Source: Magicicada septendecula (lineage: Eukaryota; Arthropoda; Insecta; Hemiptera; Cicadidae). Taken from it: a stretch of 64,000 bases of DNA. The stretch lies in NCBI GenBank assembly GCA_034769895.1, contig CM068371.1, positions 405,959,969-406,023,968 of the forward strand. Reading direction: 5' to 3'. The notes under the pieces were generated by a model, which had not been told where the DNA came from, did no database searches, and was given only the letters and a program-made list of their open reading frames with translations. This document shows, one piece after another, positions 10,600-21,869 of this stretch. The translations under genes and the position numbers were made by a program. Position 1 is the stretch's first letter, and the number at the start of each line of letters is the position of its first letter.

Positions 10600-13268
10600 C
10601 CCCATGTGACAATAGAATTAATCAAAAAACATTAACAAAACTTGTAAAGAGAGAGTAAGAAGGTTTATCAATAGTTAGAAGAATGTTCAATACAACTATA
10701 AGAATACCTCACAAGTATTATACAAGTAATTTAATGACTGGAATTTAATAAACTAACTAACTGCAATCATAGGACTAGGTGTAAACAACCACCATACAGT
10801 AACTTAAAAAGATTTCAGCTAACAAAAAGTTAGTGAATCCACTAAACTGACCATGTACAACATTTGTACACAATTTAATTATCAACAATGCATCTAATAT
10901 GTGGTAAAATAACTAAATAAGAGTGACAGAATGGCGAGATGAGAGCATAATGTATTTTAAACAATATTATATATGTAAACAAAATAACATTTGCCAAAAT
11001 GAAGTATTAGCAAACGTATGTAAGTGTATCTAATAGTGTTATAGTACCAAAAATATGTAGTAGAATAAGGGATAATAGTGATGTAAGCAAATATAAACAA
11101 TCGGACATAGATGGCTTGTACGCCATTAGTACATTTTGTTTAACTTACAAATATATTAATATTATGTATTAGAGTAGATGAGAAATGGACTCCAAAAGTT
11201 TAATCATAAGTATTAAGATATAATTACACCAAAATATAGTGGAAAGAACTTATTTTTATTAAGAACCACTATATGAATTTTGAAGAAAGTGAAGTGAGTT
11301 ATTAATGAACGGAATTATTACTTGTTTGGACTTAAATTAAAGACACAAGTGTCCGCAATATAATGCCACTATCCAAATGAAAATCTGACTAATAATAAGA
11401 AACTTATAAACATTATAAGATTTTCGGTCATTTTCGAATGGCAATGAACACATCATAGATAATCTCAAACCCAAAGCAGTGACACTAAAAAATTAAAATA
11501 TTTGTTTAACTAAGACTTTTGGGGTAGAGAGTATCGCATTCTAAACCAATAGAATGACCCGATTTCACCAGATGAAACCAGGAGCTTTGGTGAGATGAAC
11601 TAATTGTCTTCTGGACATCGATGCGAGCGGAGCCTGCGGCAGTCATCCAAATATATTTTGAAAATGTGCGTGTATCTAAGTAATATACCCATAACTAACC
11701 TCAACTGAACACCCATTTTATCGTGTGACAGTGTTGTGAGTGAAATAGTGAACCATAAAAGACATGACCAGTGTATAATAAAGGTCATGTTATGTGAAAG
11801 AAACAGGGAGTATTATACATTAACAATTTTAAAATATAATGACAAAATAATCTTCGTTAGTCAACGAAAATTATTGTCGACTACGCTAACCAAGTAAACA
11901 CACTTGCGTGTTTAACTAGTAACGATGAATTATTACCAGATTAAAATGAATAAAAGTTCTCGTCTAACTTAATGACGACATTTAATTAAAATATGTTATA
12001 TTCATGTTCAAAGAATAATAATAGAAGTGGAATCAATATTTTATACCGCACACCATTACTCGTAAATATAGTCGCTTGTTTGACTATGATTTCAGCAGTC
12101 TTGAAAAACAATAACTTAATATGCGAGAACAATCATTACTGTTAATTCTCCATCCTATTACTAATAAATAATGTGTTTGTAAAGATAGTATTAAGATTTT
12201 TTATGATATTAACTATTCTATTTTGTAACTTACTCTCATCTAGGTAAACTAACCTATAACCAGAACGCATTTGTTTGCCACAGAGAGTCACTTCTGTCAT
12301 AAATAATTCTTATAAATAGACTCAGTAATAAGAGTTCTTTCGTTTTTTTATCAATTCCAGTTCATAATAATAACAAGTAAACCAGTAACATTGTTTTAAT
12401 AGTGCAACATTGATAGCACGTGTTTACAGCTTTCAGCATCAGAGCAACAACCATGACCGTACGATAATTTGACTATCGTATTGACGTTAATAATTCTTAA
12501 ATATTGTCTTTTTAATTATAATAAATAAGTAAATATTGTTATTTAATATAACATCTTTATATCTTGTATTATGTATATTCAAAGGATTCACGAAAATTGG
12601 TAATACTAATAACCAAAGTAGACATAACCTAAATTACCATATTATCGTACATTGTAACAGTGTTACCAGCCTTGAGCTGAAGAAGTTTCAGAATTTATTT
12701 AGCTTTGTTGTTGTTTTTAAAAAAATCATTAGTAATTGTTTTAAAGGAGTTTTTACTGAATTTCACTAATGTTAATAAACACAATTTGTTACCAGTGAAT
12801 AGAGAGTCTTTATTTCTATCAAATAGATATCAATAACTTACATTTTAGAAACAATTATTTCACAAGGTGGCGGCAATATTCAAGCGGTTGATATTTGAAT
12901 ATTCAATTTACAATTGAGTATCAGTGTTATTTTATTTAATGTGCATATGTCGATATCCAGACAAAATATTTGTGTGTTATTAATGTATTTCCAGTGAGGT
13001 AGAACCGCCCATCAAGAAGATCGAAGACATTCACGGATGGTAAGTGGGGAGGTGAATACAGCAAAATATTAGTGATCGTAATCCCTTTTAAACATAAACA
13101 TTAACTTCAATTTACCCTTTACTAATTCTATTAAATACTAAACAACAATCACATTACAACGTGAGGAGTGATGAAGAGTCTACAACAACAACTACTAAAT
13201 AAAACAGTTTAAAATAAAATAAAATAAAAACATTACAACCATCTATCAATTAAAAAGTTATATAATAG
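10600..13268. other. Old repeat-derived sequence, no gene
   Basis: Direct continuation of 2606-3616, before element A inserted. AT-rich with no supported reading frame. A GGTAAGTGG donor-like site at about 13034, preceded by AT-rich sequence with the same kind of composition as LTR ends, hints at the end of an old plus-strand LTR near 13240. I could not find its start. Confidence 0.35.
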
Positions 13269-13272
13269 TGTT

Positions 13273-14320
13273 TGAAACACTATCAATTTACGACAAATAT
13301 ATATAATATCTTACTCTTACCTTCGGGTTCGGGTCCAGGGTCGTTCAGACGAAACCAGCTACAGAAAGGAATATTTGGATTTGATATGTGCAATAATTAC
13401 GTTACCACATTTGATACTGTCTAAATCACATACTTATTTTTATTTATCAAAATTTACGCCTTTCTTTTACGTTAGTACAACCTTTCAACGATAGTACAAT
13501 TGGTTGAAATTATTTCTTATCTCTATTGAGTTTTATTTTGACTACTATTATAAGTGATGTTGCTAAATAAATAAAACATTGAAAATGAACCAGTGTATAA
13601 CCTCTATATTATCACACACACTCTCATTCTGTTACATTGATCTTTAAATAAACCCCGCCCCTTAGGGAACTCTATCGTATAAAGTATTGGTGTTTTATAT
13701 TTTCCTCTTATAACAAACAATCACCGGTTAGTTGGCATTGGTTTTAATATGCATATTAAATGTTTCTAGTTACCCATACGCAGCGTACTCATAGGGTTGG
13801 TTGCACGAACTGGTGTTGAATCCTTGCTTCGATTTCACGCACTCCGGTACTTGTTGATTATGTTTACTGTTAGTGTTTAAAGGTTCTTTATTACCGTTTT
13901 ATTGGTTCCACATTATACAATATGATAAAGTCGGCCGACGTAATTTTATTCGCACTAATTTTTTGTAGACTGGCCGCGCTATTGTTTACATACTTTTATA
14001 TAAATGTTTTCACACTTTATTAGATAGGCCGAGTTTGTTTTAACGGCCTATCTTGTAAGCCCGAGGCCACTGTTTTAAATTAACAAACTTTATGCTGCTT
14101 CCTGCTGCTGGCTAATGTTACAACTGGTGACAGACTGCATACTGTTTCACAAGGACGGCTGCTTACTGGGCGGTTACGCAATACGTCTGGGCAATTGTTT
14201 AGGCTAACTGTATGTATGTTGTACTGGGGCTTCTCACAGGTGAAAGTTAACAATTTATTAATTACTGAATTACTGAATTAAAATTAAAACTGGGGCGGCA
14301 CACAATTCTGTACCGTTACA
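13273..14320 (-). mobile_element. Solo LTR, minus orientation, TSD TGTT
   Basis: 1048 bp; plus-strand ends TGAAACAC...CCGTTACA, flanked by TGTT at 13269-13272 and 14321-14324. Minus-strand start TGTAACGGTACAGAATTGTG and a GAAGGTAAGAG donor-like site (near 13315) mark it as the same LTR group as 49706-52385. The interval is consistent with LTR-LTR recombination having removed the internal region. It inserted into the 3' part of a plus-strand relative that resumes at 14321. Confidence 0.8.
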
Positions 14321-14930
14321 TGTTTAAGAGACTTTTATGAATTTAAATATTTTAGATGCAAATTGGTGATGAGAGAGATGTGTAATATGGTAATGGGAAA
14401 TGTTTATTTAAATTCTGATGGGAATCAGGGCAATAATTTTGAATTTTGGGATAAAAGTTAACACGAGAAAGTAGACAGAATGAGATTATGGAATTTCAAA
14501 ATGGGTATCATGTTGTGTTGTTAGAGGTTAAGAGGAAAAACCAGTGCTTCTTAACGCAAACCAGCACCGCTAAGGGGAAACAGATGAGTTGGGGATATGG
14601 TGTTGTATAAGGCCACTAGTTGATATTTTAATTTGTTGTTTCAGAGTTTGGTGATGCTGTGACGGCGGTCCTGAGCTGGCCAGCGCGTCAGAGCAGGGGC
14701 GCTAAGTATCTGTCTGACTTTATGGTGTTGGGATCTCGAAAGAGAAGTCCAGTAATGTCATTCAGGTGCGGGCACAGTCATTGAACCAAGGGTGAGTTAA
14801 TTATATTTTTTTTTTTTGTAAACCATAAAGGGGGTTGTGGCGACATATCCTGGCTGATCCCTTTAGCAAGTATGAGTGTGTCAATGAGAGTTTCTATGCT
14901 TCAGCATAAAACCTCTCACTGAGGGGGTAT
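14321..14930 (+). mobile_element. 3' internal fragment of LTR element B
   Basis: Aligns by eye to 42085-42715 of element C, including the paired AACCAGTGCTT / AAACCAGCACC block (about 14540-14570), the splice-bounded block 14645-14791, and the GGGGGTTGTGGCGACATATC segment. It ends in a hairpin (14881-14922) and a polypurine tract (14921-14930). The ORF part of this copy is missing. Confidence 0.8.
14645..14791 (+). other. Conserved splice-bounded 147-nt block (B)
   Basis: Preceded by TTGTTTCAG and followed by GTGAGT. The interval is the same 147 nt as in element A. One frame (Phe-Gly-Asp-Ala-Val...) stays open until a TGA near the end. Confidence 0.5.
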
Positions 14931-16135
14931 TGTAACGGGACATTTTGGCCTACCCGGGGAAATAGATAAATTTGTATTTACATAAAAGTGAATTAGCATT
15001 TTTTACGATAATTTTGGGGAAACGTAAACAGAAAGGTAAATTTTGTTGTTAATGAAGTTGGCGGCAGTGAGTGTGAAATTATTCATGAATATTATAAAGA
15101 CGAAACAAACAACCAGCGGATTTGAGTCAAGGTCAGCTCCAATGACTTTAAACGGTAAACAAGTTATGTAATAACATCAGACCATGTGACGTCAACATCT
15201 TACGTCAGAGACAATCCCCGCTATGGAATGTTGGGCGTATAAGCCAATACCGTATACTGGCGTAGTGATACGAACTCAGAACAATGAAACTTGGTAAACA
15301 ACTGCGGCCACTTTACAAAATAGTGCCGTTTGTCTCGGCCCAGTCTCAATTCAACACTCGCGCGAGTGGTACATATACGAAGTTCCGGAACGTAAATCGT
15401 GGGCGCCCGCAACATATAAAATGTGAAAATTTTGATATTTGACCATCTAAAACAGTATTTTTGAAACCGAGTAGATACAGTGAGAAAATAATAATAATAA
15501 TACAACAGTTCGGCAATAAATTAGTGCGTGTATATGAGGAAACATTGTAGGAGAGTACTTTCAACATGATAAAAGGGAAGTAAACTATCAAATTTTATTA
15601 TTTTCATACAGTACAAGAACAGATGGGGAAAATTAATTTGAAATATGAGCTCTAAGGGGAATATAACTTGTCTAATGTGAAAGCGTGTGAGTGTGTATGG
15701 GTGAGTTTGAATTACATAATTAAAAAGGCACTGGTTTTCGTTAAGAGAAGTTAGTGTAGTATTATTTTCTACAGCATTTGTTTTAGTGTTTAACAGTTTA
15801 ATTATCAGTAACATCTTGAAAGTTGTTGTCAAAATATATCATGTACACTATCAATGTTAAAATAATGAAAGACAGGAGGAGTAATTTTGTCATTGTCGAT
15901 AATATGCAACAGTAAAACTAAATCATGAATAAACACAAGTTTGTTTGAATATAGTAGATCGAAGTAATCATTTCCAAGCAACCATCTTGTTATCTTTCAG
16001 CTCGTCTAACGATACTCCGGATACGGTAAGTAAAAATTTGAGTTCGTATTAGACAACAATGGCGGCTGCACTAGCCGAAGGTATATAGTTGCAAATTAAG
16101 CCTATTAATAAAACATAAAAGTTTATAAGTTAACA
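14931..16135 (+). repeat. 3' LTR of element B
   Basis: Starts TGTAACGGGAC right after the polypurine tract. The end is placed at ...GTTAACA (16135) by analogy with element A, giving about 1205 bp. Contains a TATA-like CATATAAA at 15413-15420 in the same GCCCGCAACATATAAAATGTG context as element A, a GAGCTC at about 15646, and an ACGGTAAGT donor-like site at about 16024. The start is firm, the end is an estimate. Confidence 0.75.
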
Positions 16136-18245
16136 TACCGTACATTTTCCGTACTTATATAATATACAGTGTGTCTACAATTTGTTCTGCAGTGTAGTAA
16201 TAGGTGTTACAAAAGTTCGCAATTTAATGCAAGGTTATTTTTTAGTTAACAAGTTTTGCTACGTAAGTTTGTTTTATTTAATCCTTGAAAGAAAATTATT
16301 TTTGATTCATAGTGAGAGTTTGTATTGATATGAGAAATATTTAAAGTGCTTTTATTCCGGGATTAGGGTATTTAAATGATACTTATCAGTTCAGATGGTT
16401 GTGATAGATCGTTGTTCTTTGGTAATGGAAAATTCATCAAATTTGAGTGACTTAGGCTGCAGGCGTCCTTTTCTAATTAGTCTTGGGAATTTCTGCTTTT
16501 AATTTTCATTTATTTAGTTCCTGGACATCAGTTAAACGTTAATCCTCTTCATCTCCTTCTCACTGGTACATGTTCTTGACTTTTGAATTTTTTTAAACTT
16601 TTTAAAGTAAAATTTCGGTCATACAAAATCTTGCGTCTCTACTACCCAAGCGTCATTATACGAGTACTGAAAATTAACGGAAAATTAGTAACAATTAGTA
16701 AATTAGTTTTCGTTTCTATGGTAACGAAAACCCTTTGAATGGTTAAGGCCTAGATTATAAGCATTGTTATCATATTTGAATTTTTATTCAAAATTACTAT
16801 ATATTTTCTGATTGATTTTATTCTTCTGTCTTCCTTCCTGAGTATTAGATATTATCACTATTGTATTTATTTCCTTTCAAAGATTAAAATAATACCTCAT
16901 AAGGTCATGTTCCATTAGATATTAACTTTTGTCTAATTATGTTAACATTTGATAATTACATATTTCTTTTAATTTAAGCTCTTATTGTAACATTTTTCTT
17001 TTAAAATGATTTATACATTATTTTTGGCTAGTTACTTGCCTTAGATTTGTTAATTTTCTTGTGGATTTTATACAATTTGTAATTATTGGTTTTGACAGTT
17101 AGGCATTTTCATAGGCCTAATTAGCCATTGACTATATTTACTGAGTTTATACAAATGATGTCTCATTTTATTCTAATGTATTTTGTTTATTAATGGTTCT
17201 GTTATTTTCTATATTTATTGATTTTCTATTGTAATTAGATTTGTATTGTCTTAACTTCTTAATCATCTATTTTGCCTTTGTTAATAATATGGCTACCACT
17301 CCCTATTCTTCCTCAATTAAAAACATAACATCTAGGCGTATGCTCTGTACAAATTCTTCAGTCATCATACCCTATTCATAAATATAATTATACAATTATT
17401 TTACCATTATTAAGTAAAGTTTGTTTACAACTCAATTCCTTAATTACTATTTTTTTTTATGTTAACTAACATCACCATTGAACAATTGGTTTTCCCTTAC
17501 AATCTGGGGTGTTTATTTATTTATTATTACTTGCTTATTTCTTAATTAAACTCTACTCTCAATCCATGTTAATACTAGCTGTTTATCTTTACATGGGATA
17601 CTCCCCTTTTAAATATAATCGTTTACAACTAATCTTAAATCTCTTAATTAACAATGTTATTATCACCTTCCAGTGTTCGTTTCATATTCCTAATTGTTTA
17701 CCCTTACTATTATTATTAAACTTTATATTTCTAATTACTAATTTGTATCACTTTTACTCACACAGTGTTTTCTTATCACTCTTCAGTGTTTATTCCACAT
17801 CATGAAATGCTTATATCTAATGTTATCCTAAAAACCTTACTCTTACTTATTATTGGATTCACTATTAATCAATTATTGTTTCTTATTGATTATTGAGCGT
17901 TTTATTATCATTATTATGGTTGCTAACCATTTTGGGGTTTCACACTTTCACTATTGCACTTTTGAACTGTTTATATTTAGTGTTTCTTAGTGGGTAATCC
18001 CTATAATTATTTCTCTTTGTCACTTTCTCACTCTCTCACTATTTCTTTCATTACAAATTATACACAGTATTATTAATGTTTTATTTTTCTATAGATTTTT
18101 ACTATATCTAACTCTAATTTTTGGGTTAGTGTACTTTTTCTTTTTATAATATTACTTTATTGTTTTGGTTAAAACAGTTATATGAATTATTTCATTTAGA
18201 ATAATATTTATTTCTGGTATAGGATAATTATTGGTTTTATTCCCA
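16136..18245. other. AT-rich interval, nothing recognised
   Basis: Long T-rich runs on the plus strand give hydrophobic pseudo-frames (for example 17509-17805), which I do not treat as genes. No terminal repeats or coding motifs identified. It may include the distal part of the minus LTR that ends at 19439. Confidence 0.35.
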
Positions 18246-18642
18246 ATATTATACTTGAGTGTACCATTTCTCCCTTTTATATTTGTGGTGTTTCTTATCC
18301 CTTGGTTTCACTTCATTTCCTCTTCATTTTTCTTCTTCTTCTCCTTCATTTTCAATTGGCTTCATTTTAATTCGGTGGTTCTCCCCTTCTCGTTTGGTTT
18401 TATTTTATTTGGTTGTATGAATTCGTTCACTTCCTTCAATTGTCTTTATTCTTCTTTGGTTTCGGTTTTTTCCCTTCTTTGTTGGTTTCCTGTTTGTTTG
18501 GTAAGTTAGGTCATGTCGTCGTTTGTCGTGTCACTGTCTTTACATTTTATTTATATTTAAACATTTTATTTAATAATGAAGTATATTTATATTTATTATC
18601 ATCTTTTTTATCCCTGGTACTGGGGTGGCTTGTTTGTGTTGT

Positions 18643-18645
<3 letters not shown>
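18246..18645 (-). repeat. Dispersed repeat R2, copy 2
   Basis: Very similar to 1057-1437, with small length differences. On the minus strand it starts TGTTACAACACAAACAAGCC, next to a (TA)n tract at 18647-18676. The sequence after that tract, with the motif AAGTGCTGGGTTGTG on the minus strand, recurs near 63902-63917. Confidence 0.65.
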
Positions 18646-18676
<31 letters not shown>

Positions 18677-18678
<2 letters not shown>

Positions 18679-19439
18679 CACAACCCAGCACTTCTTAAAT
18701 TTAGATTTTTCCATTCACGCAATTACGCACTAGTTCATGCTATATATTTTCTATCTTCCCCAAATTGAGCTCATTTTAATTTACATTTCTTTACTAGCAT
18801 TTTATGTATTTGAATTTGTCTGATTGAAGAATTTTGTCGAACAGAAAGTGTCTGCTGTTCGTTGCTGTACTTATTGGTTACATGCGAGTCCAGTCTTATT
18901 GCGCACATTCCTGCTATTTGTTGTTCGCACGCACTTTTTGAAATAATATTTTAAATGGTAACTGTTAATAAGTTTTAGTTCATAGCTTTGTTCCGATTTT
19001 ACGTAATATTTTACATTTTATTTGAGTGCACTCGAGATTTTTAGTTTCGGAACTTTTATACGTGTACGGCCGGCACAAAAGTATTTCTTGACTGAGAGCG
19101 AGACGAAAGGTTTCAATTCTGAGGTGGAGAGGGTGTCACGTCACCAAGTCCTTTTGTTTTCAGACTATGACGTCGTAGTTTTTAAGGCTCGGCAATTACG
19201 TACTGCATTCCTTATGTGACGTATTTGCAGGATCGGCTTGTTGACAAGTTTGTTTGGCTAAAATAGCTGTCGTTTTGCACGTACACCGTTGACCTTGCTA
19301 CAGTTCCTGCTCTGAGCTTACTACGTCATTACAAACTTTATAAAACTTTACCATTATGTATTTATGATTTTGATTTCACAATAAAATTTATATTGGTTAT
19401 TTCCCCAAAAACCCATATGTACCGGATTGTACCGTTACA
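18677..19439 (-). repeat. Minus-orientation LTR, U3 and promoter part
   Basis: Right end ...GTACCGTTACA at 19439, so the LTR reads TGTAACGGTACAATCCGG on the minus strand. TATA-like TATAAAA on the minus strand at 19054-19060. It abuts, in opposite orientation, the plus-strand gag-like gene region that starts at 19440. The left boundary is unresolved and the LTR may continue beyond repeat R2. Confidence 0.6.
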
Positions 19440-21740
19440 GTAGACCTATTTGAGATGCAGAATGTAGGTTGTGGTACGGCATAAATTTTGAATAAATAGC
19501 ATATATATTTTCGTTGTGTATGTGTGATTAGGTTATGTTTTGGTAGCGTAGCGTACGAAATTATTAATTATTGTGTATGAGGAGAGTTGTAATTTTTATA
19601 AAGGAGTATTATATAAAAATTTCATAAGCATGGCTGATGTAAGAGAAACCGAAGAAAAAGAGTGGACAATGGCTGAGATGATGAATATTATAAGAACAAC
19701 ATTGGATGATATTATGCATAATTTTAATAAACAGTTTGACGAGAGTGATGAAAAGTGGGATAAATTAATAAATTTGCAAAAACAAATGATTACTGATATG
19801 AAAGAACGAAATGAAAGGTGGAAACTAGAGACAGATAAATTAAAAGAGAATACAGAAAGTGAACTAAACCAGGTAAGTAGTTCTGATCGTGGAGGTAGTA
19901 ATGATGATACTTTTACAAACAATAGTGTTAGTTTAAGTGCAGTGGAGACAAAAAACAACGAGGTAGGTGAGGTAAATACAAGTGATAATCAGGAAGATGT
20001 TAGTTTAAGTGCAAAAAAGGTTATAATTGATCAGGTAAGTGGAAATAATAGCGACAACTATAATTATAATGGGGAAATAATTACGAATAATAATCAAGTG
20101 ATAGACTACAAGGTAAGTAGTGTGGGTAATGCAAGTAAAAAAATAAATGATTATAGTGATGAAATAATGTTAATAGTAGTAGTGAGAATGAGAGTGCAAA
20201 ATCAGTTGAGGTTAATCATGGAGTGTTAGCGAGTGTTATTGAGCTTGAAAGAGAATGGAGGGAAAGTACAAGTAAGTTTGGGGTACAGGGGGCAAATTTT
20301 TCTAGGGTTAAACGTGGAGAAAAGGCTTCACAAGTGTTGTTAGAGGATAAGATTTCCCATTAGGATATTTGGGTGACAAGGGGTCGGCAAATAGTCCAAT
20401 AAGTTGTTTTTGTGTATCTGGTAAGGCCACATGGTGTTTTAGTAATGTTGTATTTCCCTCTGAGTGGAATGAAAGTGTGAAATTGGGTTGGAAAAGCAAT
20501 AATGAGAGTGATAGAGATGTTCAGGTTAAATAGAGGTTATGAAGGGTTGGTAAAGAGAATAAATATTGAGAGAAATGATGATTATATTATTAGAAGTGTA
20601 GACTTACCTTGTAAAGTAATTAGCACCATAGTAAATGATGATTATCTTGTTGAGAAAAAATACTTGCCTGGTGACAGAAGTAGTGTACTAGTAACAGCTG
20701 ATTACTATGAGGATGAAATTATAAACTATGTAATAACGACAAATAATACCAAGGGAGACAACCACACATAATGCAGACAGGCTTAATGATAAAATAATAA
20801 TGGGGAATGATCCTATTAATTATTATTATGGGTTAATGGATGAAATAGAGTTAAAGGGACATTATATTAAAAAGTGTAATATAATAAATTTAACTAAAAA
20901 TGAAATGTGTTATGATAATGTAAGATTGCTGTATGATGATGGTGGTTAGACAGTTATTATTAATGAACATTTAATTATTTGAGTTAGTGGTTTCAATTAC
21001 TGGACTGAATAATGTAACAATTTTTGGCTAACAAGAACATTTAATGACGTATATTGGAGATAGTTTTGTATTTGGTTTACATGTGTTAAGTGTACTTAGG
21101 TAGTAAGGCTATATTAATGTTCTGATAAGTTGTCAGCTGATATGTTGTGGATATGTACATTGTAGTATGCTTACAGTTATGATTGAGTTGATAACAACAA
21201 TAATATTTTATTTTGATGGAATAATTGCCATAAATGAATTTTATTATGAAATTAAATAAATGCAAGATGAAATTAAATAAATTGAAAGTGTTTTGAATAA
21301 TGTAATTAAAGTAACACAGTGTTTTAAATTACGTAATTAAATTAATTTGAGGTACCGTAATTAATTTAATTGAAAAGATGGATGTTGGTAATAAACTTAA
21401 ATTTGTTGGAGAATTGAATTGGCTAATAGATGATAAATAATTGAAGTTTGATGATCAAAATATTTAATAGAAAATCAAAGTAGAAGTGATAATGAAAGAT
21501 AAACAATTAAAATGCTTATTTAATTGACAATTGAAATTAAAATTGTAATGTTTGTAAATTTTATTTAAATGCAAATGTGGAATGTTCATTTTAATATGAT
21601 GGTGGTAAGGGTAAATGTAATGTTGGTTATGTTTATGGGGAGATGTTGCATTTATGAGGAATACATGATTGTATAGAACATGTATTTGAGGATGATTGAA
21701 ACATATTTTGTTGTTTACATGTATATTGTAACAACTTTTT
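19440..21740 (+). mobile_element. Internal region of element B2 (gag-like gene)
   Basis: Starts with a segment (GTAGACCTATTTGAG...CAGAATG) homologous to the region just inside the primer-binding site of elements A and C, so the site itself has been lost. It holds a decayed gag-like gene (19630-20949) followed by about 800 bp of AT-rich 3' sequence without a gene. Its own LTRs were not found in correct orientation; both neighbouring LTRs are on the minus strand. Confidence 0.6.
19630..20949 (+). pseudogene. Gag-like coiled-coil gene, copy B2, decayed
   Basis: Begins Met-Ala-Asp-Val at 19630. About 200 codons are open (to 20229), then frame breaks follow. The coiled-coil zone (Phe-Asn-Lys-Gln-Phe-Asp) and a homologous C-terminal part near 20502-20771 can be seen, ending Val-Arg-Leu-Leu-Tyr-Asp-Asp-Gly-Gly and TAG at 20947. 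Three perfect AG|GTAAGT sequences fall in the frame (GT at 19873, 20035, 20113), reading Gln/Lys-Val-Ser. Same family as the genes in A, C and D. Confidence 0.65.
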
Positions 21741-21780
21741 ACTCCTCTCGTTGTTTAATTATATTCGAGGATGTGTGAAA

Positions 21781-21869
21781 GCCCCACTGTTGGGTTCACC
21801 AAATTGTAATAATTTACAAATTACTATGTTAATAGAAGATGATGATGCCCCACGTTGGAATCGTCAATT
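21781..21869 (-). other. Doubled primer-binding-site region next to minus LTR
   Basis: On the minus strand two PBS-like sequences lie about 66 bp apart, each after an LTR-tail-like TTACAA: the proximal ending CAACGTGGGGC (21847-21869) and the distal TGGTGAACCCAACAGTGGGG (21781-21801). Both resemble tRNA-Lys-type sites. Similar doublets occur in elements C and D. Confidence 0.5.

Noticed and set aside
17509..18733. Plus-strand hydrophobic frames
   Set aside because: T-rich strand translation, partly within dispersed repeat R2, whose other copies break the frames.
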